From: Funneliformis mosseae
Taxonomy: Eukaryota; Glomeromycota; Glomeromycetes; Glomerales; Glomeraceae
NCBI GenBank assembly: GCA_910592005.1
Contig: CAJVPP010000173.1
Span: forward strand, 1-42,485
Length of the DNA: 42,485 bases
Direction: 5' to 3'
Shown here: positions 11,370 to 22,630 of the stretch, in pieces
Layout: each line of letters begins with the position of its first letter
Numbering within the stretch: position 1 is the first letter of the stretch
Program-made: the position numbers and the translations under genes
Notes under the pieces: model-generated
The model's database searches: none
What the model was told of the DNA's origin: nothing
What the model saw: the letters and a program-made list of their open reading frames with translations, nothing else

Positions 11370-13080
11370 AACTACTTCAAACTCTTTAGATAGTAGTAAA
11401 GAGACTAGTACTTCATTTTCTAACGAGCACAGAAAGAACAAAAATGAAGATATAGTTACTAATACTATAAAAAGACAAAAAATTGAAATACCAAAACTTA
11501 ATATCATTCCAATAGTTATAAAAACTCCAAATATAACTCAACTGATACTAAATATTACACAAACCACTTCTACTGCTACTCAAAATAACTTTATTTTTGA
11601 AAATTCTGAAATTTATAAGATGGAAATAGATGTTACTAAGAAAACTCCATTCTCTCTATCACAAGAATCTAGTACAAATAATTCTATATATGCAAAGAAC
11701 ACAACAAATAATACTAGTCAATCTTCATCTATATCTACTACTGACAAAAGAAAGAACAAACAACTCTCTTGGGCTGATCAAGTTGAAAACAATGTAAACA
11801 AAATTGGCTAATCATATGACACTAAAGCAAAAGATATTACTTTTAATATTATTACCTTATCAACATGTTTTTTCACATTTGATGATGTTGCAGATATTAC
11901 TGGCAAATCTATTGCTGATAAAGAAATTTCATCAATAGGCTTTTCGTTAACTTTTCTGGCTATTAAAGAGCTTTATATAACTCTAAATTAAGAAAATTCT
12001 TTGTTTATTTCTAAACTCTTGATTGACTTACACATGCTATTACAAAAGTTCAGGAGATATAACACAACCTGTGTTTGTAGTCGCTGATCTATCTGCCAAA
12101 AAATAATAGATAGATGCTGAAAAAGGCAGATGCATTAAAGTCAATGACATTTTCTTATTTGTTAAATCAAATGTAGTACAAAATTTTTTTCAACAACGTA
12201 ATACTATTACCAGATTTTCAATGATTACCAGAGATTTCTGACAAATTGCATTCATAGTCTATGAATCACCTGATGCTATAAAACCCTTTTACAATAATAT
12301 ATGGTCTTTATTATTATTAGATTTACAGTATATATTAAATCTATTGACCTTAATACTATGCAATTAATTTTACAATAACAATTTAAAATAAAATTAACTG
12401 GATTATCATTTAATACAATGTAATGAAACTTATTAACCTTCCTCAATTCTATTAACGCAAAATCATGTTTTATATTATATGATCCTAATATTGTATATAT
12501 TAACTTTGATAATTAAGATGAATATAACTCTGCGATTAAATATTAACACAAATTTAAATCTAATATTTTATTTTAGGTTAATTCTACTGCTCTTCATTGT
12601 TGAAGATGCAGTAATCTTGACCATAAAGCAAAGGATTGTGTCTCTCAAAAACATTCAAATTCATACAGGTAATTATATGATTGTTTCAAATCTGCTACAT
12701 ATTGATCTCCTTGAAAATCTACTATTTGTATAAATAATTATATTATAAATGCATAATCAAACTAAAGTCAATGAGGTTCATATGCTGATGCTCTGAAAAA
12801 GAGGTCTACAAATTCTAAGCATCAACAATAAATCTCAGATGTTTCTACAGTTTTAAATGATATTTTAAACGGTTTAAATGATATAGATAATAAGCTGATC
12901 ATTTTTAATTATGAGATTATTATAGCAAAAAATGAAATCATTATTCTTCAAGAAAACTAAGAGGACATAGATTATCGCATAACTAAATTGAAAAAATGTA
13001 ACAATATAGTCTATATTAAGGAGTATATGACAGTAAAATAAAATTTGATGATTTTTCAGAACTACTACTTGAACCATCAT
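11370..13080 (+). pseudogene. LINE ORF1 remnant (gag-like, CCHC zinc knuckle)
   Basis: From about 11370 to 11811 one frame is open and encodes a polar Ser/Thr/Asn/Lys-rich stretch with a basic patch ('DKRKNKQLSWADQ'), ending in TAA where a Gln codon is likely. The same protein continues past the stop ('TFDDVADITGKSIADKEISS') to about 11990. At 12598-12639 there is a zinc knuckle of spacing C-x2-C-x4-H-x4-C, residues Cys, Cys, His and Cys all present, with a TGA between the first two cysteines. Further downstream (12840-13030) a coiled-coil-like segment occurs. ORF1 proteins of this type bind element RNA. Stops and shifts make it non-functional. Confidence 0.7.
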
Positions 13081-13329
13081 TCGATCGACCCCCTACAAAT
13101 CCTACAATTAATAAATCTTCATTAGATAAAGTTATCAGATTAGAAAATCAATTTGTAGAATCTTGATCTAAAATTAAAAACATTGCGAATAATATCCAAC
13201 AGATCCTTCAAATGCTTCCTTCTTTTTTTAAATGAGTATACAATTAACAAATAATAGTATAGAATCATATCAAATGATTCATCATAATAACAATTTTTTT
13301 CAAACAAATCTTTCATAAATATTATCAAT

Positions 13330-16300
13330 AACCCAAAACTTATTTCCTTTGCAATACATAATGTTAGAAACTGTTCATCAGAATCCAAACTTCAAAACAT
13401 TAACTCCTTTTTTAACAACTTTAACATAGACATATTAGGTTTAAGTGAAACCTATTTTAACCTATTACAAGCTCATCATTTTAACAAAAACATTTATAAC
13501 AAACCTTTTAAATATTTTTTTTATTCTTCTAATTGATATCAAAACTGTCAAGATGTCAGATTGATAGTTCGTAATAATCTGAGCACACATATTTTTAATT
13601 AAGCTTCATTTTTTGATTGTATTATTTACCTTAACTTTTAATTCAAAAACAAATTCAAACTTTAGTCATTCAAGTTTATTTACCTGCTTCTTACAATGAT
13701 AAAAAAGATTATCAATATTATCTTCAAATTTAAAAAAAGCTGATGAACATTTTAATAGACAGTTTATATTACAATTTTCATATTATTCTAATGGAAATTT
13801 TAATATAGTTATAAGCAGAAAATATAGATTAAAACTTCAAAAGCAGTTGCAGAACTTCCTTCACAATATTATTAACCTTAGTTTTATTTATACTCTCACT
13901 TCTTTTCAATCCACATATTCCTCTACTTTCTATTCTTCCTCTTTTTATGATTCAACATCTCATATAAACTATATCTTCATTTCTACCAATCTGACACATG
14001 ATCTTACTTCATTCTATATTCTAAATGATTCCTATTATTTTTATTTAACTGACCACTCCTTATTATTAATTACTCTTTATAAAAAAAAATTTTTTCCCAA
14101 CCATCCTCAGCTTGTCAAAAGTAACACAAAATCACAAAACAATCCTTCCTTTATGATAAGACTACTTATCTTCATTGGGATCTCTTTTCAGATAAAGCTG
14201 ACCTATTATTCAAATAAAATATTAAATTTAATGATATCTCAATCCAAAATCTTTGTACTTCAAACAAATTCATCAATGAAGTCTGAGAGTTTTTTGTCTA
14301 AACTGTTATGATATCAGCATCTAAACACATTCCAAAACAAATCACATCAGCTTACCACAATTCCTTTTATTCATGTTTAAATTCCTCAATCTACAAATAA
14401 ATTAACAAAATTTAAAAACTCTATTATTTATACAAAATTTTTTCCTTATTCTCTTCTTTTCTTAACACTACTTTACAGAATTTCTTCCCTATTTCATCTA
14501 CAGATCACAATTTTATTCTTAAAATTGCAGCTAAACATCTTATTTCTTTCAGTTCTTTAGATGGCTATTATGACAATAACTGATTACTTCTATATTTATA
14601 TGAACTAAAGCATGACCTTCTGAAACTATTACATGTAAAACAACTTATTATCAGTAAAAATGAAAATAATGATTGTATACATCAATTCATTCAAAGACGT
14701 GTAGATAATTTCAAAGATGCTTCTATCAAAATGATAGATTCCTTTTTAGAAAGAAATAAAAAAATCATCGTATTAGATCGTATCTTAGTAAATTATAATA
14801 CACTAGACTAACATTTAGCTTTAGATCCTGATGCTATCAAACTTTATACTGCATAACATCTTCAAACTGTTATTGGCTCTACAAATAGAATCATCACAGA
14901 TCCAAGAAATGACAATTTTCTCCAAATTAGCCTATATAGAAAAAATACTATGATCTTATTGAAGACATTTCTGAAGATGTTTACAATACTTTTATGGATC
15001 TCCCATTGATTGATGAATAGAATAACATCATTAAACATTTACCTAATAGGAAGCTTCAGGTCTATCAAAGATTATTAATGAATTGCTAAAGAAGCTAGAC
15101 CCAAAATGCAAGAATTTCCTCTACAATATTATTTGTGTATGCCTAATTAATAAGTTTACTCCAACACAGTGAAATTCAGCTTTTATATATCCAATACTAA
15201 AGCCTAAACTATGGAACTGTCAACTTGACAATACTAGACTAATTACGCTACTTGAAACATTCAGAAAGCTTTTGTCAAGTTATTGAATCAATGGTTGTAA
15301 GATAAATTCGTTAAGAACAAAGTTTTTAAAAGACTCAACTTCGCTGGTTTACCACATCAATTAATACTAGAACCTCTGCATATAGTTTATAATATTTTAG
15401 AATTTCACAGTTTAAAAAGAAAAATACCTGAGTATTACAAATCAAACATTTATATATTTTTTTAAGATATGTCAAAAGCATATGATCAAGTTAATATTTA
15501 CATACTAAAGAAAGCTCTATATAGATTAAAAATTTCAGATTCTTTCATAATGCTTATCACTAACTTATTTTTAAAAAGAAAAAATAGTGTTTTCACCACA
15601 TATGGTAATACTGATTTCTACGATATTCTTATTAGCATTGATTAAGAAGAGATCATTTTTCTACTTCTATGAGTTATCTATTATGATCCCCTTCTCTTTT
15701 GTATACAAAATTCCAATCTAGGCTATACTTTAAATGTATAATGGTCTCCTAATATTAATAATATAGAAACAAAAACTATTTCAACCTTCATTCCTAACTC
15801 AGTATATATAGATGATACGATCTGGATCACTGATAGTTGCATTAAACTTAAAAATATTTTTGACATAGCATAGTCCTTTTTTGACCTTAACTCAATACAA
15901 GTTAATTTGAAAATATTCTTTATAGTAACTTTTGAAGCAACAATAAATAATATCTTATTTCACAGCACTTATTTAAATAATCCAGTAACCATACTAACTA
16001 AGAAACCCAATGAATTAACCAGATATCTTAGTGTCTAGATTTAGCTCTTTATAACAAAAAGTTTGTCAAACTACAATTAGAAAATGAGATCACTGATTTT
16101 ATCTTAAAATTTAATACTAAGCTTATCATAGATAAATAGCTAAAATATCTCTGCAACTAAGTTTTTATTTCTCAGCTTGAATACTAATCTCAACTTATTA
16201 TTTTTTTATAAAAAGAATGCCTTACCTTGTTCTCTTGAATTCATACTTTTATTAAACATAAACTCAAATTCAACAAATGTATTCCTAATAGTATACTATT

Positions 16301-16960
16301 TAATAAATTAGCATTTGGATTTAATAATTTAGCATCAAATATATTACACTTCAAACTGCAACATTTTACCCTAATCATCAATGAAAATGCCATAAAGTCA
16401 CTGCTTTCCCTAACCACTAAAATTCATCTTAAACAAATCCAAAACTTTTTCTGGTTATCTGATGATCCTATTACATGTTGGCCATCACAATTAAAAAATC
16501 TAAGATATGATAATTACCTTTGTAATATGCTTATACTGTATCTTCAAACTCTTTTTTCGATGCAAAGGGATATTTCTACTGCTTCTGATTTTCACATCCA
16601 AGGAGGTATCAGAATACTTAACTCTATCATTTTATGGAAGAAGAAATGGATCCCCTCACTTAAAAGATGCAGAGCCTCATTCCTTGACCAATTTGTTACT
16701 TAAGAAGATTTTTTACTGAAATATTATGATCTCTCTCTCAAAACCAATACTCAAAATAGAGGAGCTATTCCAGGATGGTTTCTTATGCATTAATATGTGA
16801 AAGATGTGTTTTTGACAAGGAAAATATGATAAAATATAAATTAATTAGTTTATTAAATATAAATATACATTTTATCTCTTGCCCATTATATTATAATTTA
16901 ATAAATAAAAAAAAACTTCAAATATTCTATTATATAATTCAATTACTAATGATTCTATTC
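13330..16960 (+). pseudogene. LINE ORF2 remnant (endonuclease and reverse transcriptase)
   Basis: The endonuclease starts near 13342 ('FAIHNVRN', then 'DILGLSET'). Its C-terminal motifs appear at about 13950-14060 ('INYIFIS' where family members have a D, then 'LTDHSLL', the SDH-like catalytic motif). The reverse transcriptase is marked by 'FIYPILKPKLWNCQL...RLITLLETFRK' at about 15180-15270, 'DMSKAYDQVN' (catalytic Asp) at about 15466, and 'YIDDTIWITD' (the YxDD active site) at about 15802-15831. A C-terminal region continues to about 16960. Numerous stops and frameshifts are scattered along its length. Confidence 0.8.
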
Positions 16961-17089
16961 TCATAACCTGCTGCAACGCAGCAGATACCAACTAGTACAT
17001 ATATAAATAAATGTATAGAAAAATAAGATGATCAAATATTAGATCGTGCACGTAAAAAAAAAAATGATGATCAAAATATTATGGTTGTG

Positions 17090-17460
17090 TGACCTCAAGT
17101 TGGCGAGTATATGTTGTACAGCATGACTAAAACGAAGAAACCATTATAATCATAAACTTGCAATTTGAATTGATCATTCATTGGAATGTAAATTACTTGT
17201 CGCCACTTTGGCTTGATTGATTTACAACGAGTTTTAAAATATTCTACATCACTAAATACATAGGTAATTTTTACATAAGAATCAGGTCACCTCCATAAGA
17301 TCTTTAGCTTCGATTATATTAATTCGTACAAGACCATAATATTTTAACTAATTTTAAAAGAAAATAAAATTAAGCAAAATATTTAAGAAACAATCCCTAT
17401 AATAATTGATAAAGTAAATTATTTACCAGGACCTCCTCATCGAACAACTTCGAACAACTC
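17090..17460 (-). pseudogene. C2-domain protein fragment
   Basis: The minus strand encodes the pieces of a C2 domain in order: 'GLVRINIIEAKDL' (about 17300-17342), then after a frameshift 'DSYVKITYVFSD', 'KPKWRQVIYIPM' and 'LQVYDYNGFF'. These correspond to the beta strands of C2 domains, including the usual DPYVK and NPxWxE regions and the late acidic V-x-D-x-(D/N) motif. C2 domains bind membranes, often with calcium. A block encoding GGP just upstream (about 17430-17440) ends at GTAAAT and looks like the preceding exon, but no AG acceptor sits where the frame needs it. No complete product is possible. It lies downstream of the MACPF-like remnant on the same strand. Confidence 0.6.
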
Positions 17461-17734
17461 ACTATACAAAGCATTTAATAGTAAGATTTTACTTATTATT
17501 TTTTGAGACCGATATTGTAAGAGAGATATTTTATATAGGACAAGAAAAATTAATTAATATTCGGCTGTTATAAAGTAAATAAATACCTGTTATATGGATT
17601 AAAACATATGCATACGATATTGTCATGTAATGAGATTATTGTAGTCTTTTCATTACAAATAGAATAAGTTTTATAACAATTGGGCTATAATTCTTATTTT
17701 TTGATAAATACAAATTAGCATATTTTGGATTTTG

Positions 17735-19240
17735 CTATTGTGAAGTAAGTTTTTCAATTATCGGCAAACGGTTTTTATTCAATAACCCGTCACGTTTTCT
17801 AACTTTAAAAGGAAATAATTCATAAGCATTATAATAAAGTGTAAATTGACATAACGTTTGTCTTTTTGACAATAAGCAAATGTGGATAGGCCATTTCTGC
17901 TTGAACCATATAAAAGTGATGACCAATAATAAGAGAATAATCATTTGGAGAATCTAATCTGCTTAATACGGAAATTCCAATGCAAGAGGAACACTTTTGA
18001 TTAGGTAATAGGTAATATCTTATTCATTATAGGTTAATTATTTGTTGAATTAAAATCATTTTTTAGAACTTTCAACTGAAAGTCAAAGTCTGAAAGCAAA
18101 GAATTAAAAGATTATGTCATAATCAATAACCAACCAACTGATTTTCAAAGTACTTAAACGTTTTCTAAATTTACTTGAATACAGTCTTGGTTCATCATTT
18201 TGCAGCCAAAAGATTTGACAATTAAAGAATTCATCATTAGTTTCTTCCTCATCAAAAGTTGCAAAAATGTTAGCTTTATTTTGAAGGTCTTTTCCGGTTT
18301 ACCACTTTCACTAAACGTATATAATAATTGTAAGTTCCCGTTTTCGAATAAATAACTTTTTATTCAAACAAAACAAATCTGTAATCATCAGATAAAGTTG
18401 AAAGATACTGATAGGATTTCGACATTCTACACATTCCCAATTGTTATAATCTTCTAATGACTTAACCCAAGCTATTTCATTGAAATTTTCAATGCCTTCA
18501 AGTTTGCCTTCGATGAATTCTAGACATCTTAATCTATAATCCATTGAATTTTCTTATCGTATGATTGGTACCTTTTGATATTCAACATCCGCAATATCTG
18601 GAGCTCCTAAATTTATATCACAATCATTTGCTTTTTCTGTAAAGTAAATTCTTCCACCCAAGATCACTTCAGTTGGTATGAATTGACAAAATCCTCAACT
18701 ATTCGAATAAAATTTATCGGCTTTTCGATTTTATGGCATCATTTACTCTCTCAAGAAATTCTTCAGTTGGCATCAAATGATTCCTAATGTTAAGGTTAAG
18801 AGTGTTTGCCGTAATTTCTATAATGAAAAGTTGAATTTATTGCCAAATTTGATTTGTTTCTTTTCATTATTCCAGCCGATAATCCCAACTTGATAAAATT
18901 TTGCAATGTATTATTAAGTAAAAAATTCGTTTTCGTCAACCAATCTTCAGTTTCGGTTGAAATGAATTCAACTGTAACTGTATCTGATATTCCTTAGTAC
19001 CAAGGTTGGATAATTCACAACCTTTCATAATAAACACTTTATAATCCTTGGTCTTAATACCGTCATTAGTTATGGTACGATCATAATCTCTATAATTTCT
19101 TTAAGAGAAATATTTCCTCTCCGAATTTGATACTTTGTACATTTCTATATTATTATGAGAAAATGCCAATTTGTCATTGACTTCCAATTCCTTACGAACC
19201 TTTGATAAATTATCATCAAGGATTAAATGGGCACACTTTT
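17735..19240 (-). pseudogene. MACPF-like (perforin-type) protein remnant
   Basis: Read on the minus strand, conserved-looking blocks follow one another but change frame and contain stops. The blocks are 'MPTEEFLERVNDAIKS' (about 18730-18772), 'TEVILGGRIYFTEKAND' (about 18630-18680), an open 77-codon block at 18311-18544 with 'AWVKSLEDYNNWECVECRNP' and 'ISIFQLYL', and a C-terminal block at 17735-17944 ending '...LLNKNRLPIIEKLTSQ'. The 'LGGRIYF' block and the 'W-x2-SL...P-x-SI' block resemble the second half of membrane-attack-complex/perforin domains. The assignment rests on recognition of these blocks, not on an alignment. Several indels make it inactive. The N-terminal part (about 18950-19240) is less clear. 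Confidence 0.5.
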
Positions 19241-21167
19241 ACAGAAAAGACATTTCCAAATAAATTCAAAGAAATTCACATTTTTATTTTTAAAAAAAAA
19301 ATAAGTTTTTTCGTTATTTCTATGCTATTTAAGGATGAAAGGTTTTGAAAATTAGTTGTTTGCTTTTAGGGAGAAAAAATACAATGCTGTTGGTTACATT
19401 ACCTAAAACAAGACTGCTGTACTCGCTAATAACAGTATATTGTAGTCGAAATTTAAATTCCGTAAGCGTAACCAAAAAATTTAACTAGAACTATGCCTTC
19501 AAAGAAGTTCTTTTGTAATGACGGCAAGGAAATATATTATTACCATGCTTTGGATATGAATTGTTATCTCCGGAAATGATTCGTAATTTTCTAGCCTTTC
19601 GATATTTTTTCTTTGATCATTATAGTTTCGCTCTTTATAAAAATAATATATAAATATATTAATTGTAATGATTTAGGCTATTGTAGATGAGAACGGGGAC
19701 GGTTCTCTCGGTTTCATTTTCAGTTCTTCCTAAAACTTTAAGCATTAAAGACAAATGAACGTGATGTCAGACAAACAAAAAATTTTTATTGGTTATCAAA
19801 ACGATAGGAGGATTTTAAACTAAAAATTTCGTTAAATCTTGATTTGATCAATCAAAAAAAAAAGACAAACCAATAAATTTTTTTTTCTGCTTACTAAAAA
19901 AAAAAAAATGAATTTTCAAAATAAATGCTTTGCTTTGTATAGGGATAATCAAATATAAAGTCGTCGCTTAATCGCAAATCGTTTCTAGAGTTTCGATTCT
20001 AAGATTAGATTTTAATTTCGATTATTCGATTCTAATAGATTTAATTTATAGCGCAGATTAACAATATTTTATATAATATATTTTATACAATCTTAATCTC
20101 GATATAAAGAACCGATATGACGAACCCTCGATTTCTTTTACAAAACCAATTCATAGTATTAAAATCTCGATATACTGATTAATAATAGTAATATAATTTT
20201 TGAACATTTTATTAATGAAATAAGTAAAACATTATGATTTTTCGAACATTTATTTTTACAATTATAAAACTAAGTATCCGTATATACAATACATAAGAGA
20301 AATCACGTAATTTTGATATAATATTGTTTATTTATAAAGTTCGGTAAAATGTTGATCAAATTTAGGGTATGATAAGAAAACAATCCCATACGTGATTACT
20401 ATTCCATATAGAAAGGTTTACTTGTTTTAATGAATAATAAATATACTTGAAACGTTAGCACATAAGATCTGACAATTTGGCGTAAATAACTTGTACATAT
20501 ATAGATCAAATAAATGCATTAGTATAATGAACCTTTTTTGAAAATTTCCGAAATCTAAAACTTATATTCCTTTTTTAAAAAAATTGTATATAAAATAACT
20601 AAATTGGACTTGCTTGTTTTCCTTTTTTTTTTTTAATTCCTTAATTACTTCAAAACAGCTCAGTAATCATTGACTACTTTAGTGTAAACGAGCCCTCGCA
20701 TATAAAATATATTTATATATAAAAATTTGTAAATGAAAATATGATATATTGGTGAAAGTTGATATAGATATTTAGTTTAATAAATGAAATGCTCGAAAGG
20801 TTTCTTACAAGAAATGTCTAATCTTTCAAGTTTTAAGGTAATTACCATTTAAAGCCATAATAATGAAAAAATAAAAGATGTTTTCTTAATTATTGTATAT
20901 ATAAGTACTTAGTAAATTAATAATGTAATGATAACGATAATTAGGATTTCAGAAGTTTTCTTTATAAACTAAAAACAAATTAACAAAATAAAATGAATTG
21001 CAATAAGAACTGAAAGAATAAAAATTAGTAAAGAAATCTGATCAATTCGACTAATGACATCACTAAAACTTTCCAAAGACTTCTGAATGTATTTCCTAAC
21101 TAAAATATTGTTTTATAAACAAAATTAAATATTGAAGAAATTTAATGAAGTTAATGAATTTAATTAA
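19241..21167. other. Intergenic region, nothing assigned
   Basis: Moderately AT-rich with scattered CpG-containing words such as TCGATTCTAA repeated near 19990-20040. No reading frame of note, no RNA gene and no inverted-repeat element was recognised. Confidence 0.5.
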
Positions 21168-21830
21168 TTAGATGTTCCTACCATGATCATTCTGAATTAA
21201 TCTAGCAATTTCCTCATTTTGTTCATCTTCAAACTCAAGATTTCGATCGTTTATATAACTAGCTCTAAGTACTCTAATCGCGTCATTTATATGTTTATTC
21301 TCGGCCGAATGGTTATTAGCTTCTTTCATGTCACTATGTTTAGTTTTAATAGTGATATATATGCCATAATCTGATCCAAAAATTAAATTATAGCCTTGTT
21401 CGAGGCCAATAAAATAAAATGCGGGTAGAATTTCACCAATATCATTCACTAAATCTTGCTCCTCGAGATTTCTAAAATTAAGTTTCCGACGAACTTTCCA
21501 TTTGTTATCATTTTTAAGTGATTGAAACCATTTTTCACAGACTGGTAAAATGTTTTTTAATGTATTCCTTTGATAGTTGATGTAAATGGAGTTTTCATTT
21601 TGCCTAAGGTCAAATTTATTAAAAGCTCCTCGAAGCAAATTATCAATATCAATATGATCGTAATGATGATCTTTTGAACACAAAAGCATAAGGGAAGGAT
21701 TTGTTTTTCTGAATGGATGAGATAAAATCTTCAAAAATATTGTACGAATAAATTCTTTCTGTGATTCTTTTATGGTTGGTTTTGGGTAAGACATTGTATT
21801 GATATTTGATGAGAACTTACAAGTTTTCAT
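21168..21830 (-). CDS. Hypothetical protein, 220 aa, single exon
   Basis: An uninterrupted minus-strand frame with codon use unlike the AT-rich surroundings. Two starts are possible: Met1 and Met13 ('MSYPKPTIKES'). The first is supported by a TATA-like box about 40 bases upstream. The protein is soluble-looking, with charged and aromatic patches ('CEKWFQSLKNDNKWKVRRKLNF') and an acidic C-terminus ('FEDEQNEEIARLIQND'). No signal peptide, membrane segment or recognised domain is visible. I do not recognise the family. A coding function is likely because 220 codons stay open where random DNA here has a stop every few dozen bases. Confidence 0.72.
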   Translation of the reverse strand: MKTCKFSSNINTMSYPKPTIKESQKEFIRTIFLKILSHPFRKTNPSLMLLCSKDHHYDHIDIDNLLRGAFNKFDLRQNENSIYINYQRNTLKNILPVCEKWFQSLKNDNKWKVRRKLNFRNLEEQDLVNDIGEILPAFYFIGLEQGYNLIFGSDYGIYITIKTKHSDMKEANNHSAENKHINDAIRVLRASYINDRNLEFEDEQNEEIARLIQNDHGRNI

Positions 21831-21870
21831 GTGTTTAAATAGTTTTAAGATTAATCATAACTTCAACCTT

Positions 21871-21884
21871 TTATATAAAAGATT
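21871..21884 (-). promoter_or_regulatory. TATA-like box upstream of the 220-aa gene
   Basis: On the minus strand this reads TTTTATATAAAAG, about 40 bases before the ATG at 21830. Placement fits a core promoter with a short leader; evidence is positional only. Confidence 0.35.
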
Positions 21885-22395
21885 CATTATGAATAGTGTA
21901 ACAAATTCCTTGTAGTGGAAACACAATTCTCATAATGTCGTGGTATCTTATTGTACGGAATCTTTGTCTTGATCTAACAATAAATCAATTGTTACACGGG
22001 TTCTAATCTTCACTATGGCCATTTTTGGCTAATAGGCCTTTAAAAATTCACAAATTTGGTAGGTTCATACCTAAAAAAGGTAATTAAATTTTACGAAAGA
22101 ATTGATTTATTCCCTTTTTAAAAATATATTTTTTTTTTTCCATTCAATTTCTTATCATTAAAAACATTATCCGTAACAATGTTAAAATATTTATTTAATT
22201 AAAGTTATTTTAGTTTGCTAATCCTTTGTTTAAACATAATGGTTGAATTTATAGTAGTATTAAATGTAATGATGGTATTCAACAAAGAAAATCACTTCCT
22301 TTTTCAAACCTATCACTCTAACACAATAATAACAACCCTAAATCCTTCTTTCCGTATCAACATTTTATTTTAAAATGTACAACAAAAATTACCTC

Positions 22396-22630
22396 ATGAT
22401 TTTTCTAAGAAATTTCTAAAATAACAATTTTAACTTGTTAATATTTTTATTATTGCTGCCACTGGTCGATGGTGAATGTAGTGATATTGGTTGTAAAGGC
22501 TTTTTACGGTAAGTATTTTACATAAATCCCCATGTTGAAGATACGAGCCAATAATGGGAGATCTTTATTTGTCACTTTGAAATCATTTGTTTTTATTCTT
22601 TGCAGTCGTATCAATTTGTATAGTCGTTAA
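22396..22630 (+). pseudogene. Possible fossil of a small secreted peptide (two exons)
   Basis: From ATG at 22396 the frame runs to a TAA at 22417-22419, then continues in the same frame through a signal-peptide-like core ('LLIFLLLLPLVDG') and a short Cys-containing mature part ('ECSDIGCKGFLR'). A consensus donor GTAAGT at 22509 and an acceptor TTTGCAG ending at 22605 define a 97-nt intron. Splicing keeps the frame and gives 'RRINLYSR' and a stop at 22628-22630. Only one stop separates it from a complete 44-residue secreted peptide. This could be chance, since hydrophobic runs are common in T-rich DNA; the consensus intron is the best support. Confidence 0.3.

Larger units (their letters stand above)
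11310..17000 (+). mobile_element. Decayed LINE (non-LTR) retrotransposon with ORF1 and ORF2 remnants
   Basis: A nearly complete two-frame LINE can be followed in order on the plus strand: a Ser/Thr/Asn-rich ORF1 with a CCHC zinc knuckle, then ORF2 with an apurinic-type endonuclease, a reverse transcriptase and a C-terminal region. Frames are broken many times and the element cannot move by itself. A short perfect hairpin, CTGCTGC-AAC-GCAGCAG, lies at 16968-16984 near the presumed 3' end. No poly(A) tail or target-site duplication was located, so both borders are approximate. Confidence 0.8.

Noticed and set aside
12874..13388. Two minus-strand frames of 68 and 82 codons
   Set aside because: Antisense to the LINE; low-complexity aromatic/Ile composition typical of AT-rich noise.
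16507..16966. Two plus-strand frames of 63-70 codons as separate genes
   Set aside because: They lie within the LINE ORF2 C-terminal remnant and partly in other frames than the residual protein.
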